From: Pseudomonas putida
GTDB lineage: Bacteria > Pseudomonadota > Gammaproteobacteria > Pseudomonadales > Pseudomonadaceae
Assembly (NCBI RefSeq): GCF_002741075.1
Contig: NZ_CP016634.1
Location: forward strand, 1,628,501 to 1,692,500
Length of the DNA: 64,000 bases
Reading direction: 5' to 3'
Shown: positions 8,120-17,778 of the stretch, piece after piece
How positions within the stretch are numbered: position 1 is the first letter of the stretch
Layout: every line of letters begins with the position of its first letter
The notes under the pieces: generated by a model
Seen by the model: the letters and a program-made list of their open reading frames with translations, nothing else
Database searches by the model: none
Told to the model about the DNA's origin: nothing
Made by a program: the position numbers and the translations under genes

Positions 8120-9352
8120 ATGATGCCATTCCACCGCACCCTCCTGGCAGCTTCCCTGGCCCTGCTGGCGACCGCCCAGACCCCTCTGTACGCGGCGCCG
8201 CCGTTGTCCATGGACAACGGCGTCAACGCCATGACCATCCAGAACAGCAACGCCTGGGTCGAGATCAGCAAAGGCGCCATCGAACACAACATCCGTACCC
8301 TGCAGACGGAGCTCAACGGCAAGTCCAAGCTGTGCGCGGTGCTCAAGGCTGACGCCTATGGCCACGGCATCGGCCTGGTGATGCCCTCGATCATCGCCAT
8401 GGACGTGCCCTGCGTAGCGGTGGCCAGCAACGAGGAAGCCCGCGTCGTCCGTGCCAGTGGTTTCCAAGGCCAACTGGTGCGGGTGCGCCTGGCCAGCGTG
8501 AGCGAGGTGGAAGACGCCTTGCAATACAACATGGACGAACTGGTCGGCAGCGCCGAGTTCGCCCGCCAGGTGGCGGCGATCGCCCAGCGCCACGGCAAGA
8601 CCCTGCGCATCCACCTGGCCCTGAACTCCAGTGGCATGAGCCGCAACGGCGTGGAAATGGCCAGTTGGTCGGGCCGTGGCGAAGCGCTGGAAATCGCCGA
8701 ACAGCCGAACCTGGAGCTGGTCGCTCTGATGACCCACTTCGCCGTCGAGGACAAAGATGATGTGCGCAAGGGGCTGGCGGCCTTCAAGGAACAGAGCGAC
8801 TGGCTGATCAAGCACGCCAAGCTCGACCGCAGCAAGCTGACCCTGCACGCGGCCAACTCGTTCGCCACCCTGGAAGTACCGGAGTCACGCCTGGACATGG
8901 TCCGCACCGGCGGTGCGCTGTTCGGCGACACCGTGCCGACTCGCACCGAATACCGTCGCGCCATGCAGTTCAAGTCTCGCGTCGCTGCCGTGCACAGTTA
9001 CCCGGCCGGCAATACCGTCGGCTATGACCGCACCTTCACCCTGGCCCGTGACTCGCGCCTGGCCAACATCACCGTTGGGTATTCCGACGGCTATCGCCGG
9101 GTGTTCACCAACAAAGGCCATGTGCTGATCAACGGCCATCGCGTGCCGGTGGTGGGCAAGGTGTCGATGAACACCCTGATGGTGGATGTCACTGACTTCC
9201 CTGACGTCAAGAACGGTAACGAGGCGGTGCTGTTCGGCAAGCAGGCCGGCGGTGAAATCACCCAGGGCGAAATGGAAGAAATCAACGATGCACTGCTGGC
9301 CGACCTGTACACGGTCTGGGGCAGTGCGAACCCGAAAATCCTCGTCGACTGA
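8120..9352 (+). CDS. bsr: Periplasmic broad-specificity amino acid racemase
   Basis: A 410-residue PLP racemase of the alanine-racemase fold with an N-terminal signal peptide (hydrophobic LLAASLALLATAQTPLYA), so it acts in the periplasm. The PLP Lys is in AVLKADAYGHG (Lys76) and the second catalytic residue is the Tyr of NTVGYDRTF (Tyr302). Cys72 and Cys98 fit the disulfide described for this family. It closely resembles, from memory, the P. putida KT2440 enzyme that interconverts Lys, Arg and other amino acid enantiomers. Two ATGs stand at 8120 and 8123; either could be used. Between aruI and aruH it would let the cell use D-arginine and D-lysine. Confidence 0.92.
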   Translation: MMPFHRTLLAASLALLATAQTPLYAAPPLSMDNGVNAMTIQNSNAWVEISKGAIEHNIRTLQTELNGKSKLCAVLKADAYGHGIGLVMPSIIAMDVPCVAVASNEEARVVRASGFQGQLVRVRLASVSEVEDALQYNMDELVGSAEFARQVAAIAQRHGKTLRIHLALNSSGMSRNGVEMASWSGRGEALEIAEQPNLELVALMTHFAVEDKDDVRKGLAAFKEQSDWLIKHAKLDRSKLTLHAANSFATLEVPESRLDMVRTGGALFGDTVPTRTEYRRAMQFKSRVAAVHSYPAGNTVGYDRTFTLARDSRLANITVGYSDGYRRVFTNKGHVLINGHRVPVVGKVSMNTLMVDVTDFPDVKNGNEAVLFGKQAGGEITQGEMEEINDALLADLYTVWGSANPKILVD

Positions 9353-9372
9353 AGCCTTCATAGGAGACGCTC

Positions 9373-10563
9373 ATGCGCTTTGCCAAGCTGACCCAACGCA
9401 TTGCCGGCGACGGTGCCGCTGCCTGGGAGATCCACTACCGCGCCCTGGCGATGCAGGCCGAGGGCAAGGATGTCCTGCTGCTGTCGGTGGGCGACCCGGA
9501 TTTCGACACGCCGGCGCCCATCGTCGAGGCGGCCATCGACAGCCTGCGCGATGGCCACACCCATTACTCCGACGTGCGCGGTAAGCTGGCCTTGCGCCAG
9601 GCGATCGCCCGTCGTCACCAGCAGCGCAGTGGCCAGGCGGTGAGCGCCGACCAGGTCACGGTGCTGGCCGGTGCGCAGTGCGCGCTGTTCTGCGTGGCTC
9701 AATGCCTGCTCGATCCGGGCGACGAGGTGATCGTCGCCGAGCCCATGTACGTGACCTACGAGGCGGTGTTCGGCGTCTGTGGCGCCACGGTGGTGCCGGT
9801 GCCGGTCAAACCGGAGAACGGCTTCCGCGTGTGCCCCGAGGATGTGGCGGCGCGCATCACCCCGCGGACTCGCGCCCTGGCGCTCAACAGCCCGCACAAC
9901 CCCTCCGGCGCGAGCCTGCCGCGTGCCACCTGGGAAGCGCTGGCTGAACTGTGTATCGCCCATGACCTGTGGCTTATCTCCGATGAGGTGTACAGCGAGC
10001 TTTTGTATGACGGCGAGCATGTCAGCCCCGGCAGCCTGCCGGGCATGGCCGAGCGCACCGCGACCCTCAACAGCCTGTCCAAATCCCACGCCATGACCGG
10101 CTGGCGAGTGGGCTGGGTGGTCGGCTCTGTCGCGTTGGCCGGCCACTTGGAAAACCTCGCCCTATGCATGCTCTATGGCTCGCCCGACTTCATCCAGGAC
10201 GCTGCGGTGGCGGCGCTGGAGCAGCAATTGCCGGAGCTGGAGGCCATGCGCCTGGCGTATCGCCAGCGCCGTGACCTGGTTTGCGAGCGACTGGCCGGTT
10301 GCCCGGGCATCAAGGCGCTCAAGCCTGATGGCGGCATGTTCGTGATGGTCGATATCCGTGAAACGGGCCTCAGTGCCCAGGCCTTCGCCGACCGCCTGCT
10401 GGACAGCCAGGGCGTATCGGTATTGGCGGGCGAGGCCTTCGGCCCGAGCGCCGCCGGGCATATCCGCCTTGGTCTGGTGGTGGGCGCCGAAGCACTCGAA
10501 GAGGCGTGCCGACGCATCGCTCGCTGCGCCGCTGAACTGATGAAGGAGCAGGCCCATGCGTGA
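9373..10563 (+). CDS. aruH: Arginine:pyruvate transaminase
   Basis: A 396-residue class I/II aminotransferase (fold type I). It should transfer the amino group of arginine to pyruvate, giving 2-ketoarginine and alanine, the first step of the arginine transaminase pathway. PLP ligands can be seen: Asp204 in ISDEVYSE, the Schiff-base Lys237 in NSLSKSHAMTGWRVGW, and Arg245 in the same motif. GGAG lies before the ATG. It is linked to aruI and the racemase, and its end overlaps the aldehyde dehydrogenase start by 8 bases. Aspartate transaminase is the generic alternative, but the operon makes aruH much more likely. Confidence 0.87.
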   Translation: MRFAKLTQRIAGDGAAAWEIHYRALAMQAEGKDVLLLSVGDPDFDTPAPIVEAAIDSLRDGHTHYSDVRGKLALRQAIARRHQQRSGQAVSADQVTVLAGAQCALFCVAQCLLDPGDEVIVAEPMYVTYEAVFGVCGATVVPVPVKPENGFRVCPEDVAARITPRTRALALNSPHNPSGASLPRATWEALAELCIAHDLWLISDEVYSELLYDGEHVSPGSLPGMAERTATLNSLSKSHAMTGWRVGWVVGSVALAGHLENLALCMLYGSPDFIQDAAVAALEQQLPELEAMRLAYRQRRDLVCERLAGCPGIKALKPDGGMFVMVDIRETGLSAQAFADRLLDSQGVSVLAGEAFGPSAAGHIRLGLVVGAEALEEACRRIARCAAELMKEQAHA

Positions 10564-11971
10564 GTACTCGCGGCTGTACATCGACGGCGCCTGGCAGGTG
10601 CCGAGCGGGCAGGGCATGGCCGAGGTCATCGACCCGGCCAGCGAAGTTGCCATAGGCCGCGTGCCGCTGGGCGACGAGCAGGATGTGGAGCGGGCGGTGA
10701 GCGCTGCGCGAAGGGCGTTCGTTGACTGGTCGCGCACACCATCGAGCCGGCGCGCTGGCTACATCCGTGCCTTGGCCGAGCAATTGCGTGCCCGTGCCGG
10801 GGAAATGGCCGATGTGATCACCAGCGAACTGGGTATGCCAGTGCAGTGGTGCCAGATGGTGCAGGTCGACGGGCCCATCGCAGGGCTGGAGCAGTATGTC
10901 GAACTGGCCGGCTTGATGGATGAGGTGCGCGAGGTCGGCAACTCGCTGGTGTACCGCGAGGCGGTGGGCGTGTGCGCCTTCATCAACCCCTGGAACTACC
11001 CACTGCACCAGATGATCGGCAAGCTGGCACCGGCCTTGGCGGCGGGTTGTACGGTGGTGGTAAAGCCGAGCCAGGAGACGCCGCTGCATGCCTTCTTGCT
11101 GGCCGAGATGATCGACGCCATCGGCCTGCCGGCGGGGGTGTTCAACCTGGTCAGCGGCCCGGGATCGAAGGTGGGAGAAGCGCTGGCCCGGCATCCGCAG
11201 GTGGACATGGTGTCGTTCACCGGTTCCACCGGCGCCGGGGTGCGGGTGTCCCAGGCGGCGGCACCGACGGTCAAGCGAGTGTGCCTGGAGCTGGGCGGCA
11301 AGTCGCCGCTGCTGATCACCGCCGATGCCGACCTGGAAGCGGCGGTGCGCCATGGCGTGCAGGACGTGATGATCAACTCCGGGCAGACCTGCACTGCACT
11401 GACCCGCATGCTGCTGCCGGCCGAGCGCTACGCTGAGGCCATGGAGATCGCCGTCGCCGAGACGCGTTCGCTGGTCATGGGCGATCCGCGCGATCCGCAG
11501 AGTTTTCTCGGGCCGATGTGTTCGGCAGGGCAACGACGCACGGTGCTCGACTACGTCCGCCTGGGCCAGGAAGAGGGCGCGCGGCTGTTGTGTGGTGGCG
11601 AGACCGCGCCTGGGTTCGAGCGAGGGTTTTACGTCGCGCCGACGCTGTTCGCCGATGTCGACAACCGCATGCGCATCGCCCAGGAAGAGATCTTCGGGCC
11701 GGTGCTGTGCCTGATCCCGTACGCCGATGAACAGCAGGCGATCACGATGGCCAATGACTCACCGTTCGGCTTGTCCAGCGGCGTGTGGGCGGGCAATCGC
11801 GAACGTGGGCTGGCCTTGGCCCGGCAGCTGCGCGCCGGGCAGTGTTTCGTCAATGGTGGCGGGTTCAATTATCGGGCGCCGTTTGGCGGCTACAAACAGT
11901 CCGGGAACGGGCGGGAGTGGGGCGAGGAGGGGTTGGCTGAGTTCGTCGAAGTGAAGGCGGTTCAGCTCTGA
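10556..11971 (+). CDS. NAD(P)-dependent aldehyde dehydrogenase (candidate 4-guanidinobutyraldehyde dehydrogenase)
   Basis: A 471-residue aldehyde dehydrogenase with all core residues: Asn147 in INPWNYP, the general base Glu245 in LELGGKSP, and the nucleophile Cys279 in NSGQTCTA. The NAD-binding FTGSTGAG loop is at 221-228. It begins inside the end of aruH (8-base overlap), so the two are translationally coupled, and it is the last gene before a REP pair. The natural role here is oxidation of the 4-guanidinobutyraldehyde made by AruI to 4-guanidinobutyrate. In P. aeruginosa KauB, encoded elsewhere, is credited with this reaction, so this may be a dedicated equivalent. Confidence 0.87.
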   Translation: MREYSRLYIDGAWQVPSGQGMAEVIDPASEVAIGRVPLGDEQDVERAVSAARRAFVDWSRTPSSRRAGYIRALAEQLRARAGEMADVITSELGMPVQWCQMVQVDGPIAGLEQYVELAGLMDEVREVGNSLVYREAVGVCAFINPWNYPLHQMIGKLAPALAAGCTVVVKPSQETPLHAFLLAEMIDAIGLPAGVFNLVSGPGSKVGEALARHPQVDMVSFTGSTGAGVRVSQAAAPTVKRVCLELGGKSPLLITADADLEAAVRHGVQDVMINSGQTCTALTRMLLPAERYAEAMEIAVAETRSLVMGDPRDPQSFLGPMCSAGQRRTVLDYVRLGQEEGARLLCGGETAPGFERGFYVAPTLFADVDNRMRIAQEEIFGPVLCLIPYADEQQAITMANDSPFGLSSGVWAGNRERGLALARQLRAGQCFVNGGGFNYRAPFGGYKQSGNGREWGEEGLAEFVEVKAVQL

Positions 11972-11995
11972 GACCGGAGGGCTGCTGTGCAGCCC

Positions 11996-12079
11996 ATTCG
12001 CGGGCAAACCCGCTCCCACAGGAACCGCGCTGTGCTTCAGGGCAACGGTAAACCTGTAGGGGCGGGTTTACCCGCGAAG
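11996..12079. repeat. Inverted pair of REP elements at the end of the arginine operon
   Basis: ATTCGCGGGCAAACCCGC (from 11996) and the inverted GCGGGTTTACCCGCGAA (within 12055-12079) flank about 34 bases between the convergent ends of the aldehyde dehydrogenase and the Rrf2 gene. It is the same repeat as at 2075-2142, with TAA changed to CAA in the first copy. It probably also ends transcription from both sides. Confidence 0.82.
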
Positions 12080-12100
12080 AGGACGGCGCGAAGGGAAGGG

Positions 12101-12541
12101 TCACTCCGCCGCTACATCCTCCACCGGCCTGTCGAACGCCACGAACAACTGATCGGCCGTGATCGCCCCCAGGTCCAGGCGCATGTTCGCCTCAAGCATG
12201 GCGAACAGGCGGGTGAACACTTCGAACACCTTGCAGTGATCCTCCATTCCTGAAAACGGGTTGTCGATCTTCTCGGCGATCAATGAACTCTCCTGCACCG
12301 CGTCATACACCTCGCGCAGGGTGATTTCGCTGGCCGGGCGGGCCAGGGTCAGGCCGCCGTGAGCGCCACGCCAGGACTTGAGAATGTCTGCCTTGACCAG
12401 TTGCGAAGCCAGGCTGCGCACGCGCGCGGGATGGACCTTGACCCACTTGGCGATGGTCTCGGTGCGCAGCTTCTGCGGTGCATTGGCGGCCACGAACGAG
12501 AGAATGTACGAGGCGGTGATCAGGCGAGTCGACTGGCTCAT
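12101..12541 (-). CDS. Rrf2-family transcriptional regulator
   Basis: A 146-residue Rrf2 winged-helix regulator. The N-terminal DNA-binding part includes TETIAKWVKVHPARVRSLASQL and the wing segment SWRGAHGGLTLARP. Rrf2 members such as IscR and NsrR bind an Fe-S cluster through three Cys, but only one Cys (in DHCKVF) is present here, so this is probably not a classical Fe-S sensor. The second ATG (12541) was chosen because AGGGA stands 9 bases before it; the ATG at 12547 is only 3 bases away from that site. It is divergent from the ABC importer operon, with a long palindrome between them, and is its likely regulator. Confidence 0.85.
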   Translation of the reverse strand: MSQSTRLITASYILSFVAANAPQKLRTETIAKWVKVHPARVRSLASQLVKADILKSWRGAHGGLTLARPASEITLREVYDAVQESSLIAEKIDNPFSGMEDHCKVFEVFTRLFAMLEANMRLDLGAITADQLFVAFDRPVEDVAAE

Positions 12542-12621
12542 CGGCATAGGTCCCTGGGTAAAAACCGAAGTTTACACCCCTGTGAAAATCCGACTTGGCA
12601 GGGGCATGGCATTGAGTCTAA

Positions 12622-12646
12622 TGTATTTGTCACGATGACAATTACA
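12622..12646. promoter_or_regulatory. Palindromic operator between the Rrf2 gene and the importer operon
   Basis: TTGTCA (12627-12632) and TGACAA (12636-12641) are perfect inverted arms around CGA. The symmetry extends outward to TGTAT (12622-12626) and TTACA (12642-12646) with one mismatched pair, so eleven bases on each side match in ten. It lies about 80 bases from each start codon. A symmetric site of this length between a divergent regulator and its neighbours is typical of an autoregulatory operator. Confidence 0.65.
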
Positions 12647-12703
12647 AATATCTAGTCGTCGGGCGAACAAGACCTTTCCTGGCGGTTCAACAGAGGCGAT
12701 GCC

Positions 12704-14305
12704 ATGAGCGATAACAAGAACAAGATTACTCAAGCGATGCCCGACAGCGGTCTGCCGCGTCGGGATTTCCTCAAGTACAGCGCAGCGGCGGCCACCTTCG
12801 CCGGCGCCTTCTCCCTGGGCTTGCCGATGGCAGGCTGGGCCGAGGAGGGCACCCCCAAGGCCGGTGGCGTACTGCGCATGGGCCTGGCTGGCGGCAGCAC
12901 CACCGACTCGGGTGACCCAGGCTCCTGGAGCGACACTTTCACCTTCGTCGGCTTCTCGGCGGTGTACAACACCCTGAGCGAGATCAGCGTCGACGGCACG
13001 GCGATTCCGGAGTTGGCCGAGCGCTGGGAATCCAGCCCTGATGCCAAGGTCTGGACCTTCACCCTGCGCCAGGGCGTGACTTTTCACGATGGCAAGACCC
13101 TGGACGCCAACGACGTGGTCGCCTCGATCCAGCACCACCTGGGCGAGAAATCTACCTCGGCGGCCAAGACCGTGCTCGGCGATGTCGCCCAAGTCCGCGC
13201 CCAGGGCAACGATACCGTGGTGTTCGAGTTGCACTCAGGCAACGCCGACTTCGCCTATGTCGTTGCCGATTACCACTTGGTGATCATGCCGGCCAAGGAC
13301 GGTGTGGCCGACTGGCGTTCCGCCAATGGCACCGGCGGCTATCGCCTCAAACGCTTCGAGCCGGGCGTGCGCATGGACCTGGAGCGCAACCCGAACTACT
13401 GGAAGCCTGGCCGCGCGCATTTCGCCAGCGCCGAACTGCTGGCCATCGCCGATGGCGCTGCGCGGGTCAACGCTCTGGTCACCGGCCAAGTGGACGTGAT
13501 CAACAAGGTCGACCTCAAGACCGTGGCGCTGCTCAAGCGCAACCCGCAGTTGGTGATCGAAGAGACCAAAGGCGCCCAGCACTACACCTTCCCCATGCTC
13601 TGCGACAGTACGCAGTTCCAGAACAACGACGTGCGCCTGGCGCTCAAGTACGCCATCGACCGCCAGGCCCTGCTGACCTCGGTACTGCATGGTTATGGCC
13701 AGATCGGCAACGACCACCCGATCCAGCCCGGCAGCCGCTTCATCAACGCCGCCCTCGAACAGCGCGCCTACGACCCGGACAAAGCCCGTTTCCACCTGCG
13801 TCAGGCTGGCCTGGACGCACTCAAGGTGCGCCTGCAGGCCTCGGATGCCGCCTACACCGGCGCGGTGGACGCTTCGGTGCTGTTCAAGGAGCAGGCACGC
13901 AAGGCGGGCATCGACATCGACGTGGTGCGTGAGCCGGCCGATGGCTTCTTCACCAACGTGTGGATGAAGCAGCCGTTCACCACCTCGTTCTGGTACAGCA
14001 GCCTGACCGCCGACCGCATGTTCAGCATTGGCTATGCCAAGGGCGCGGCCTGGAACGAGACACACTGGGACAACGCCCGCTTCAACCAACTGCTCAACGC
14101 GGCCCGTGGCGAGATGAACGGGCCGCTGCGCCAAGAGATGTACAACGAAATGCAGGCCCTGTGCCGCGACGACGGAGGCGCCATCGTGCCGCTGTTCGCA
14201 AGCTCGGTGGCGGCGCGCTCGCGTCGGGTCACCCACGGTGGGGTCACCGCACCCTATGGCGAACTCGATGGCCTGCGGCTGATCGAGCGCTGGTGGCAGG
14301 CCTGA
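12704..14305 (+). CDS. Tat-exported ABC transporter substrate-binding protein (peptide/nickel type, SBP_bac_5)
   Basis: A 533-residue periplasmic binding protein of the DppA/OppA cluster. It has a twin-arginine signal: LPRRDFLKYS (Arg19-Arg20) followed by a hydrophobic segment and a likely cleavage near AGWA-EEG. The mature part begins with GGVLRMGLAGG and has the family region LAERWESSPDAKVWTFTLRQGVTFHDG. Tat export is uncommon for these proteins and may reflect folding or cofactor binding before export. It is the first gene of a five-gene operon with two permeases, a fused ATPase and a quinone reductase. The ligand cannot be told from sequence. Confidence 0.9.
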   Translation: MSDNKNKITQAMPDSGLPRRDFLKYSAAAATFAGAFSLGLPMAGWAEEGTPKAGGVLRMGLAGGSTTDSGDPGSWSDTFTFVGFSAVYNTLSEISVDGTAIPELAERWESSPDAKVWTFTLRQGVTFHDGKTLDANDVVASIQHHLGEKSTSAAKTVLGDVAQVRAQGNDTVVFELHSGNADFAYVVADYHLVIMPAKDGVADWRSANGTGGYRLKRFEPGVRMDLERNPNYWKPGRAHFASAELLAIADGAARVNALVTGQVDVINKVDLKTVALLKRNPQLVIEETKGAQHYTFPMLCDSTQFQNNDVRLALKYAIDRQALLTSVLHGYGQIGNDHPIQPGSRFINAALEQRAYDPDKARFHLRQAGLDALKVRLQASDAAYTGAVDASVLFKEQARKAGIDIDVVREPADGFFTNVWMKQPFTTSFWYSSLTADRMFSIGYAKGAAWNETHWDNARFNQLLNAARGEMNGPLRQEMYNEMQALCRDDGGAIVPLFASSVAARSRRVTHGGVTAPYGELDGLRLIERWWQA

Positions 14306-14338
14306 TTCTTTTCGTCGTCACTGCATGAGGAGCGTACG

Positions 14339-15298
14339 GTGAATAGTCTTGGTTCATTACTTGCACGGCGCCTGGCCCTGGGCCTGCTGTCGTTGCTGGC
14401 CGTCTCGGTGATTATCTTCCTGGCCGTGGGCATGCTGCCTGGGGATGTCGCTCAGGCCATGCTCGGCCAAGCGGCCACGCCGGAAACCGTTGCCGCGCTG
14501 AGGGCGCAATTGGGGTTGGACATGCCGGCCTGGAGCCGCTTCGGCCACTGGGCCTGGCAGCTTCTGCACGGTGACCTGGGTGTGTCGCTGGCCAACCAGC
14601 GGCCGATCGCCGAGCTGATCGGCGCGCGATTGGGCAACACCTTCAGCCTGGCGCTGTTGGCCGCGCTGGTCTCGGTGCCCCTGGCCCTGCTGCTGGGCAT
14701 GCTGGCGGCGCTGTATCGCAACAGTTGGTTCGATCGGCTGCTCAATACCAGTGCACTGACGGCGGTGTCGTTTCCGGAGTTCTTCGTCGCTTACATCCTG
14801 ATCCTGGTGTTCGCGGTGAAGCTGGCTTGGCTGCCGAGCATCTCCAACCTGTCGCCTGATGCTTCACTGGGCGAAGTGCTGGAGCGCTCCTTGTTGCCGG
14901 TACTGACCCTGGCCCTGGTGGTGGTCGCGCAGATGATGCGCATGACCCGCGCCTCACTGATCAACCTGCTGGCCAGCCCCTACATCGAGATGGCCCGCCT
15001 CAAGGGCATCTCGCCGGCGCGCATCATCTTCCGCCATGCCTTGCCCAACGCCTTGGCGCCGATCATCAACGTGGTGGCGCTGAACCTGGCGTACCTGGTG
15101 GTGGGTGTGGTGGTGGTCGAGGTGGTGTTCGTTTACCCGGGGCTGGGCCAACTGCTGGTGGACTCCGTTGCCAAGCGCGACATCCCGGTGGTACAGGCCT
15201 GCAGCCTGATCTTCGCCGCCACCTACATTCTGCTCAACACCAGTGCCGATGTGCTGTCGATCGCCAGCAATCCGCGTCTGATGCATCCGAAGGGGTAG
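14339..15298 (+). CDS. ABC transporter permease (DppB type)
   Basis: A 319-residue inner-membrane permease with about six hydrophobic segments. It has the EAA coupling region MARLKGISPARIIFRHALPNALAPIIN that contacts the ATPase. The start is GTG at 14339, with GAGGAG about 8 bases upstream and no suitable ATG nearby. It lies 33 bases after the binding protein and 3 bases before the second permease. It forms the membrane channel of the peptide-type importer with the next gene. Confidence 0.92.
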   Translation: MNSLGSLLARRLALGLLSLLAVSVIIFLAVGMLPGDVAQAMLGQAATPETVAALRAQLGLDMPAWSRFGHWAWQLLHGDLGVSLANQRPIAELIGARLGNTFSLALLAALVSVPLALLLGMLAALYRNSWFDRLLNTSALTAVSFPEFFVAYILILVFAVKLAWLPSISNLSPDASLGEVLERSLLPVLTLALVVVAQMMRMTRASLINLLASPYIEMARLKGISPARIIFRHALPNALAPIINVVALNLAYLVVGVVVVEVVFVYPGLGQLLVDSVAKRDIPVVQACSLIFAATYILLNTSADVLSIASNPRLMHPKG

Positions 15299-15301
15299 CC
15301 G

Positions 15302-16129
15302 ATGAACCTGTTCAAGCAATTGCAGCGGGCGCCGCTGAGCGCCAAGTTCGGTTTGCTGGTGATCGTCCTGTATGTGCTGGTGGCGCTGTTCGCGCCGGTA
15401 CTGGCGCCGTTCGGCGAGACCGAGGTGGTGGGCGAGGGCTTCGCACCCTGGGGCGGGCAGTTCCTGTTGGGCACCGACAACCTGGGCCGCGACATGTTCA
15501 GCCGTCTGGTCTATGGCGCGCGCAATACCTTGGGGATCGCCTTTGTGACCACCGCCTTGGCCTTTGCCGTGGGCGGCTTCTGTGGCCTGGTGGCGGCGAT
15601 CAAGGGCGGCTGGATCGACCAGAGCCTTTCGCGCCTGGTCGATGTGCTCATGGCCATCCCACAACTGATCTTCGCCTTGCTGATCCTGAGCGTGGTCGGC
15701 ACCACGGCCACCTCGTTGGTGCTGGTGATCGCGCTGCTCGACGCCACGCGGGTGTTCCGTCTGGCGCGGGCGGTGGCGATGACGGTGGTGGTGCAGGACT
15801 TCGTCGAGGCTGCGCGCCTGCGCGGAGAAGGGCTGTGGTGGCTGGTCAGCCGCGAGGTGCTGCCCAATGCCGCTGCGCCCCTGATCGCCGAATTCGGCCT
15901 GCGCTTCTGCTTTGTCTTCTTGTTCATCAGTGCCTTGTCGTTCCTGGGCCTGGGCATCCAGCCGCCGACCGCCGACTGGGGCAGCATGGTGCGCGACAAC
16001 GCCGTGCTGATCACCTTCGGTGACGTCAGCCCGCTGCTGCCGGCGCTGGCCGTGGCGCTGATCACCGTCAGCGTGAACTTCGTCGTGGACTGGGTGCTGC
16101 ACACCGCCAGCGGCCTCAAGGAGTGCTGA
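15302..16129 (+). CDS. ABC transporter permease (DppC type)
   Basis: A 275-residue second permease. The N-terminal part has the DppC hallmark FLLGTDNLGRDMFSRLVYGARNTL, and the EAA loop is VEAARLRGEGLWWLVSREVLPNAAAPLIAEF. About five to six membrane segments are visible. It starts 3 bases after the first permease and its stop lies just before the ATG of the ATPase gene, so the operon is tightly coupled. Confidence 0.92.
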   Translation: MNLFKQLQRAPLSAKFGLLVIVLYVLVALFAPVLAPFGETEVVGEGFAPWGGQFLLGTDNLGRDMFSRLVYGARNTLGIAFVTTALAFAVGGFCGLVAAIKGGWIDQSLSRLVDVLMAIPQLIFALLILSVVGTTATSLVLVIALLDATRVFRLARAVAMTVVVQDFVEAARLRGEGLWWLVSREVLPNAAAPLIAEFGLRFCFVFLFISALSFLGLGIQPPTADWGSMVRDNAVLITFGDVSPLLPALAVALITVSVNFVVDWVLHTASGLKEC

Positions 16130-16131
16130 AC

Positions 16132-17778
16132 ATGAGCCAACCATTGCTGGAAATTCGTGACCTGCGCATCGACGGTCACCACGACGATGCCTGGCATCCG
16201 CTGATCAAGGGCATCGACCTGACCTTGGCTCGAGGCGAGGTGCTGGGGCTGATCGGAGAGTCAGGGGCAGGTAAGTCGACCCTGGGCCTGGCGGCCATGG
16301 GCTATGTGCGCGACGGCTGTCGCATCAGCGGCGGCTCGGTACGCTTCGATGGCCAGGAGCTGGTGGGCGCCGCACCCGAGACCTTGCGTCGCCTGCGCGG
16401 CCTGCGCATCGCCTATGTGGCACAGAGCGCGGCGGCGTCGTTCAACCCGGCCCATCGTTTGATCGATCAGCACATCGAGACTGCCGTGAAGAACGGCGGC
16501 ATCGATCGGGCCAAGGCCGAGGCCGAAGCGGTGGAACTGTACCGGGTGCTGCGCCTGCCGGACCCCGAACGTATCGGCCAGCGCTATCCGCACCAAGTCT
16601 CCGGGGGCCAGCTGCAGCGGGTGATGACCGCCATGGCCATGGCCTGCCACCCGGACCTGATCGTGTTCGACGAACCGACCACGGCCTTGGACGTCACCAC
16701 CCAGATCGAAGTGCTCACGGCCATCCGCGATGCCGTGCGCTCCTATGGCAGCGCCGCGCTGTACATCAGCCATGACCTGGCGCTGGTGGCGCAGATCGCC
16801 GATCGCATCATGGTGCTGCGTCACGGCAGCCTGGTGGAAGAAGCCCAGACCCGCACCATGCTGCAAACGCCCACCCAGGACTACACCCGCTCGCTGTGGG
16901 CCGTGCGCAGTTTCCATACCCAGCCCAAACCGCGCCCGCCACAGGCCCAGCCCTTGTTGGAAGTACGCAACGCCAACGCCAGCTATGGCGCCCAGCCGGT
17001 GTTGCACGAGGTATCGCTCACGCTGCACCGGGGCCAGACCTTGGCGGTGATCGGTGAGTCCGGCAGCGGCAAGAGCACCACCGCGCGACTGATCACCGGC
17101 CTGTTGCCAGCCAGCAGCGGGCAGGTGCTGTACGACGGCCAGGCGCTGCCGACGGACTATCGCCAACGCAGCAAGGAGCAACTGCGGCGGATCCAGATGA
17201 TCTACCAGATCCCCGACACCGCCCTGAACCCGCGCCAGCGCATCGTCGACATCATCGGCCGCCCCTTGACCTTCTACCTGGGCCTCAAGGGCAAAGCCTT
17301 GCGCCAGCGGGTAGCGGAACTGCTGGAGATGATCGAACTCGACCCGGCCAAGTACATGGATCGCCAGCCCCGCGAGCTCTCCGGCGGGCAGAAGCAGCGC
17401 ATCTGCATCGCCCGGGCCTTGGCCGCCGAGCCTGAGCTGATCATCTGCGACGAAGTCACTTCGGCCCTCGACCAGCTGGTGGCCGAAGGGGTGCTCAAGC
17501 TGCTCGATCGCATCCAGCGTCAACTGGGCGTTTCTTACCTGTTCATCACCCACGATGTGGCCACGGTACGTGCCATCGCCGACGAAGTGATGGTGATGCA
17601 GCGCGGCCGGGTGGTCGATCACGGCAGCCGCGAGGCCATTTTCTCGCCGCCGTACCGCGACTACACCGGGCTGCTGTTCTCCTCCGAACCGGAAATGGAC
17701 CCTGACTGGCTCGACCGCCTGCTGGCCCGCCGCGCCGGACACTCCAACCTGCAATCTGTGCAAGGACAACCTTCATGA
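16132..17778 (+). CDS. Fused dual ABC ATPase (DppD-DppF type)
   Basis: A 548-residue protein carrying two complete nucleotide-binding domains. The first (to about 260) has Walker [10 protein letters not shown], signature VSGGQLQR and Walker B LIVFDEPT. The second (about 285-530) has [17 protein letters not shown] and [12 protein letters not shown]. Dipeptide-type importers normally use two separate ATPases; here one chain supplies both. ATG at 16132 was chosen over the upstream GTG because AAGGAG precedes it. Its last codons overlap the quinone reductase start (ATGA). Confidence 0.92.
   Translation: MSQPLLEIRDLRIDGHHDDAWHPLIKGIDLTLARGEVLGLIGESGAGKSTLGLAAMGYVRDGCRISGGSVRFDGQELVGAAPETLRRLRGLRIAYVAQSAAASFNPAHRLIDQHIETAVKNGGIDRAKAEAEAVELYRVLRLPDPERIGQRYPHQVSGGQLQRVMTAMAMACHPDLIVFDEPTTALDVTTQIEVLTAIRDAVRSYGSAALYISHDLALVAQIADRIMVLRHGSLVEEAQTRTMLQTPTQDYTRSLWAVRSFHTQPKPRPPQAQPLLEVRNANASYGAQPVLHEVSLTLHRGQTLAVIGESGSGKSTTARLITGLLPASSGQVLYDGQALPTDYRQRSKEQLRRIQMIYQIPDTALNPRQRIVDIIGRPLTFYLGLKGKALRQRVAELLEMIELDPAKYMDRQPRELSGGQKQRICIARALAAEPELIICDEVTSALDQLVAEGVLKLLDRIQRQLGVSYLFITHDVATVRAIADEVMVMQRGRVVDHGSREAIFSPPYRDYTGLLFSSEPEMDPDWLDRLLARRAGHSNLQSVQGQPS

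Noticed and set aside
6215..8848. 877-codon open frame on the minus strand across aruI and the racemase
   Set aside because: It lies antisense to two clearly recognised genes, has low-complexity Gln/His/Gly-rich content and no family-like sequence; it is a by-product of GC-rich codon use.
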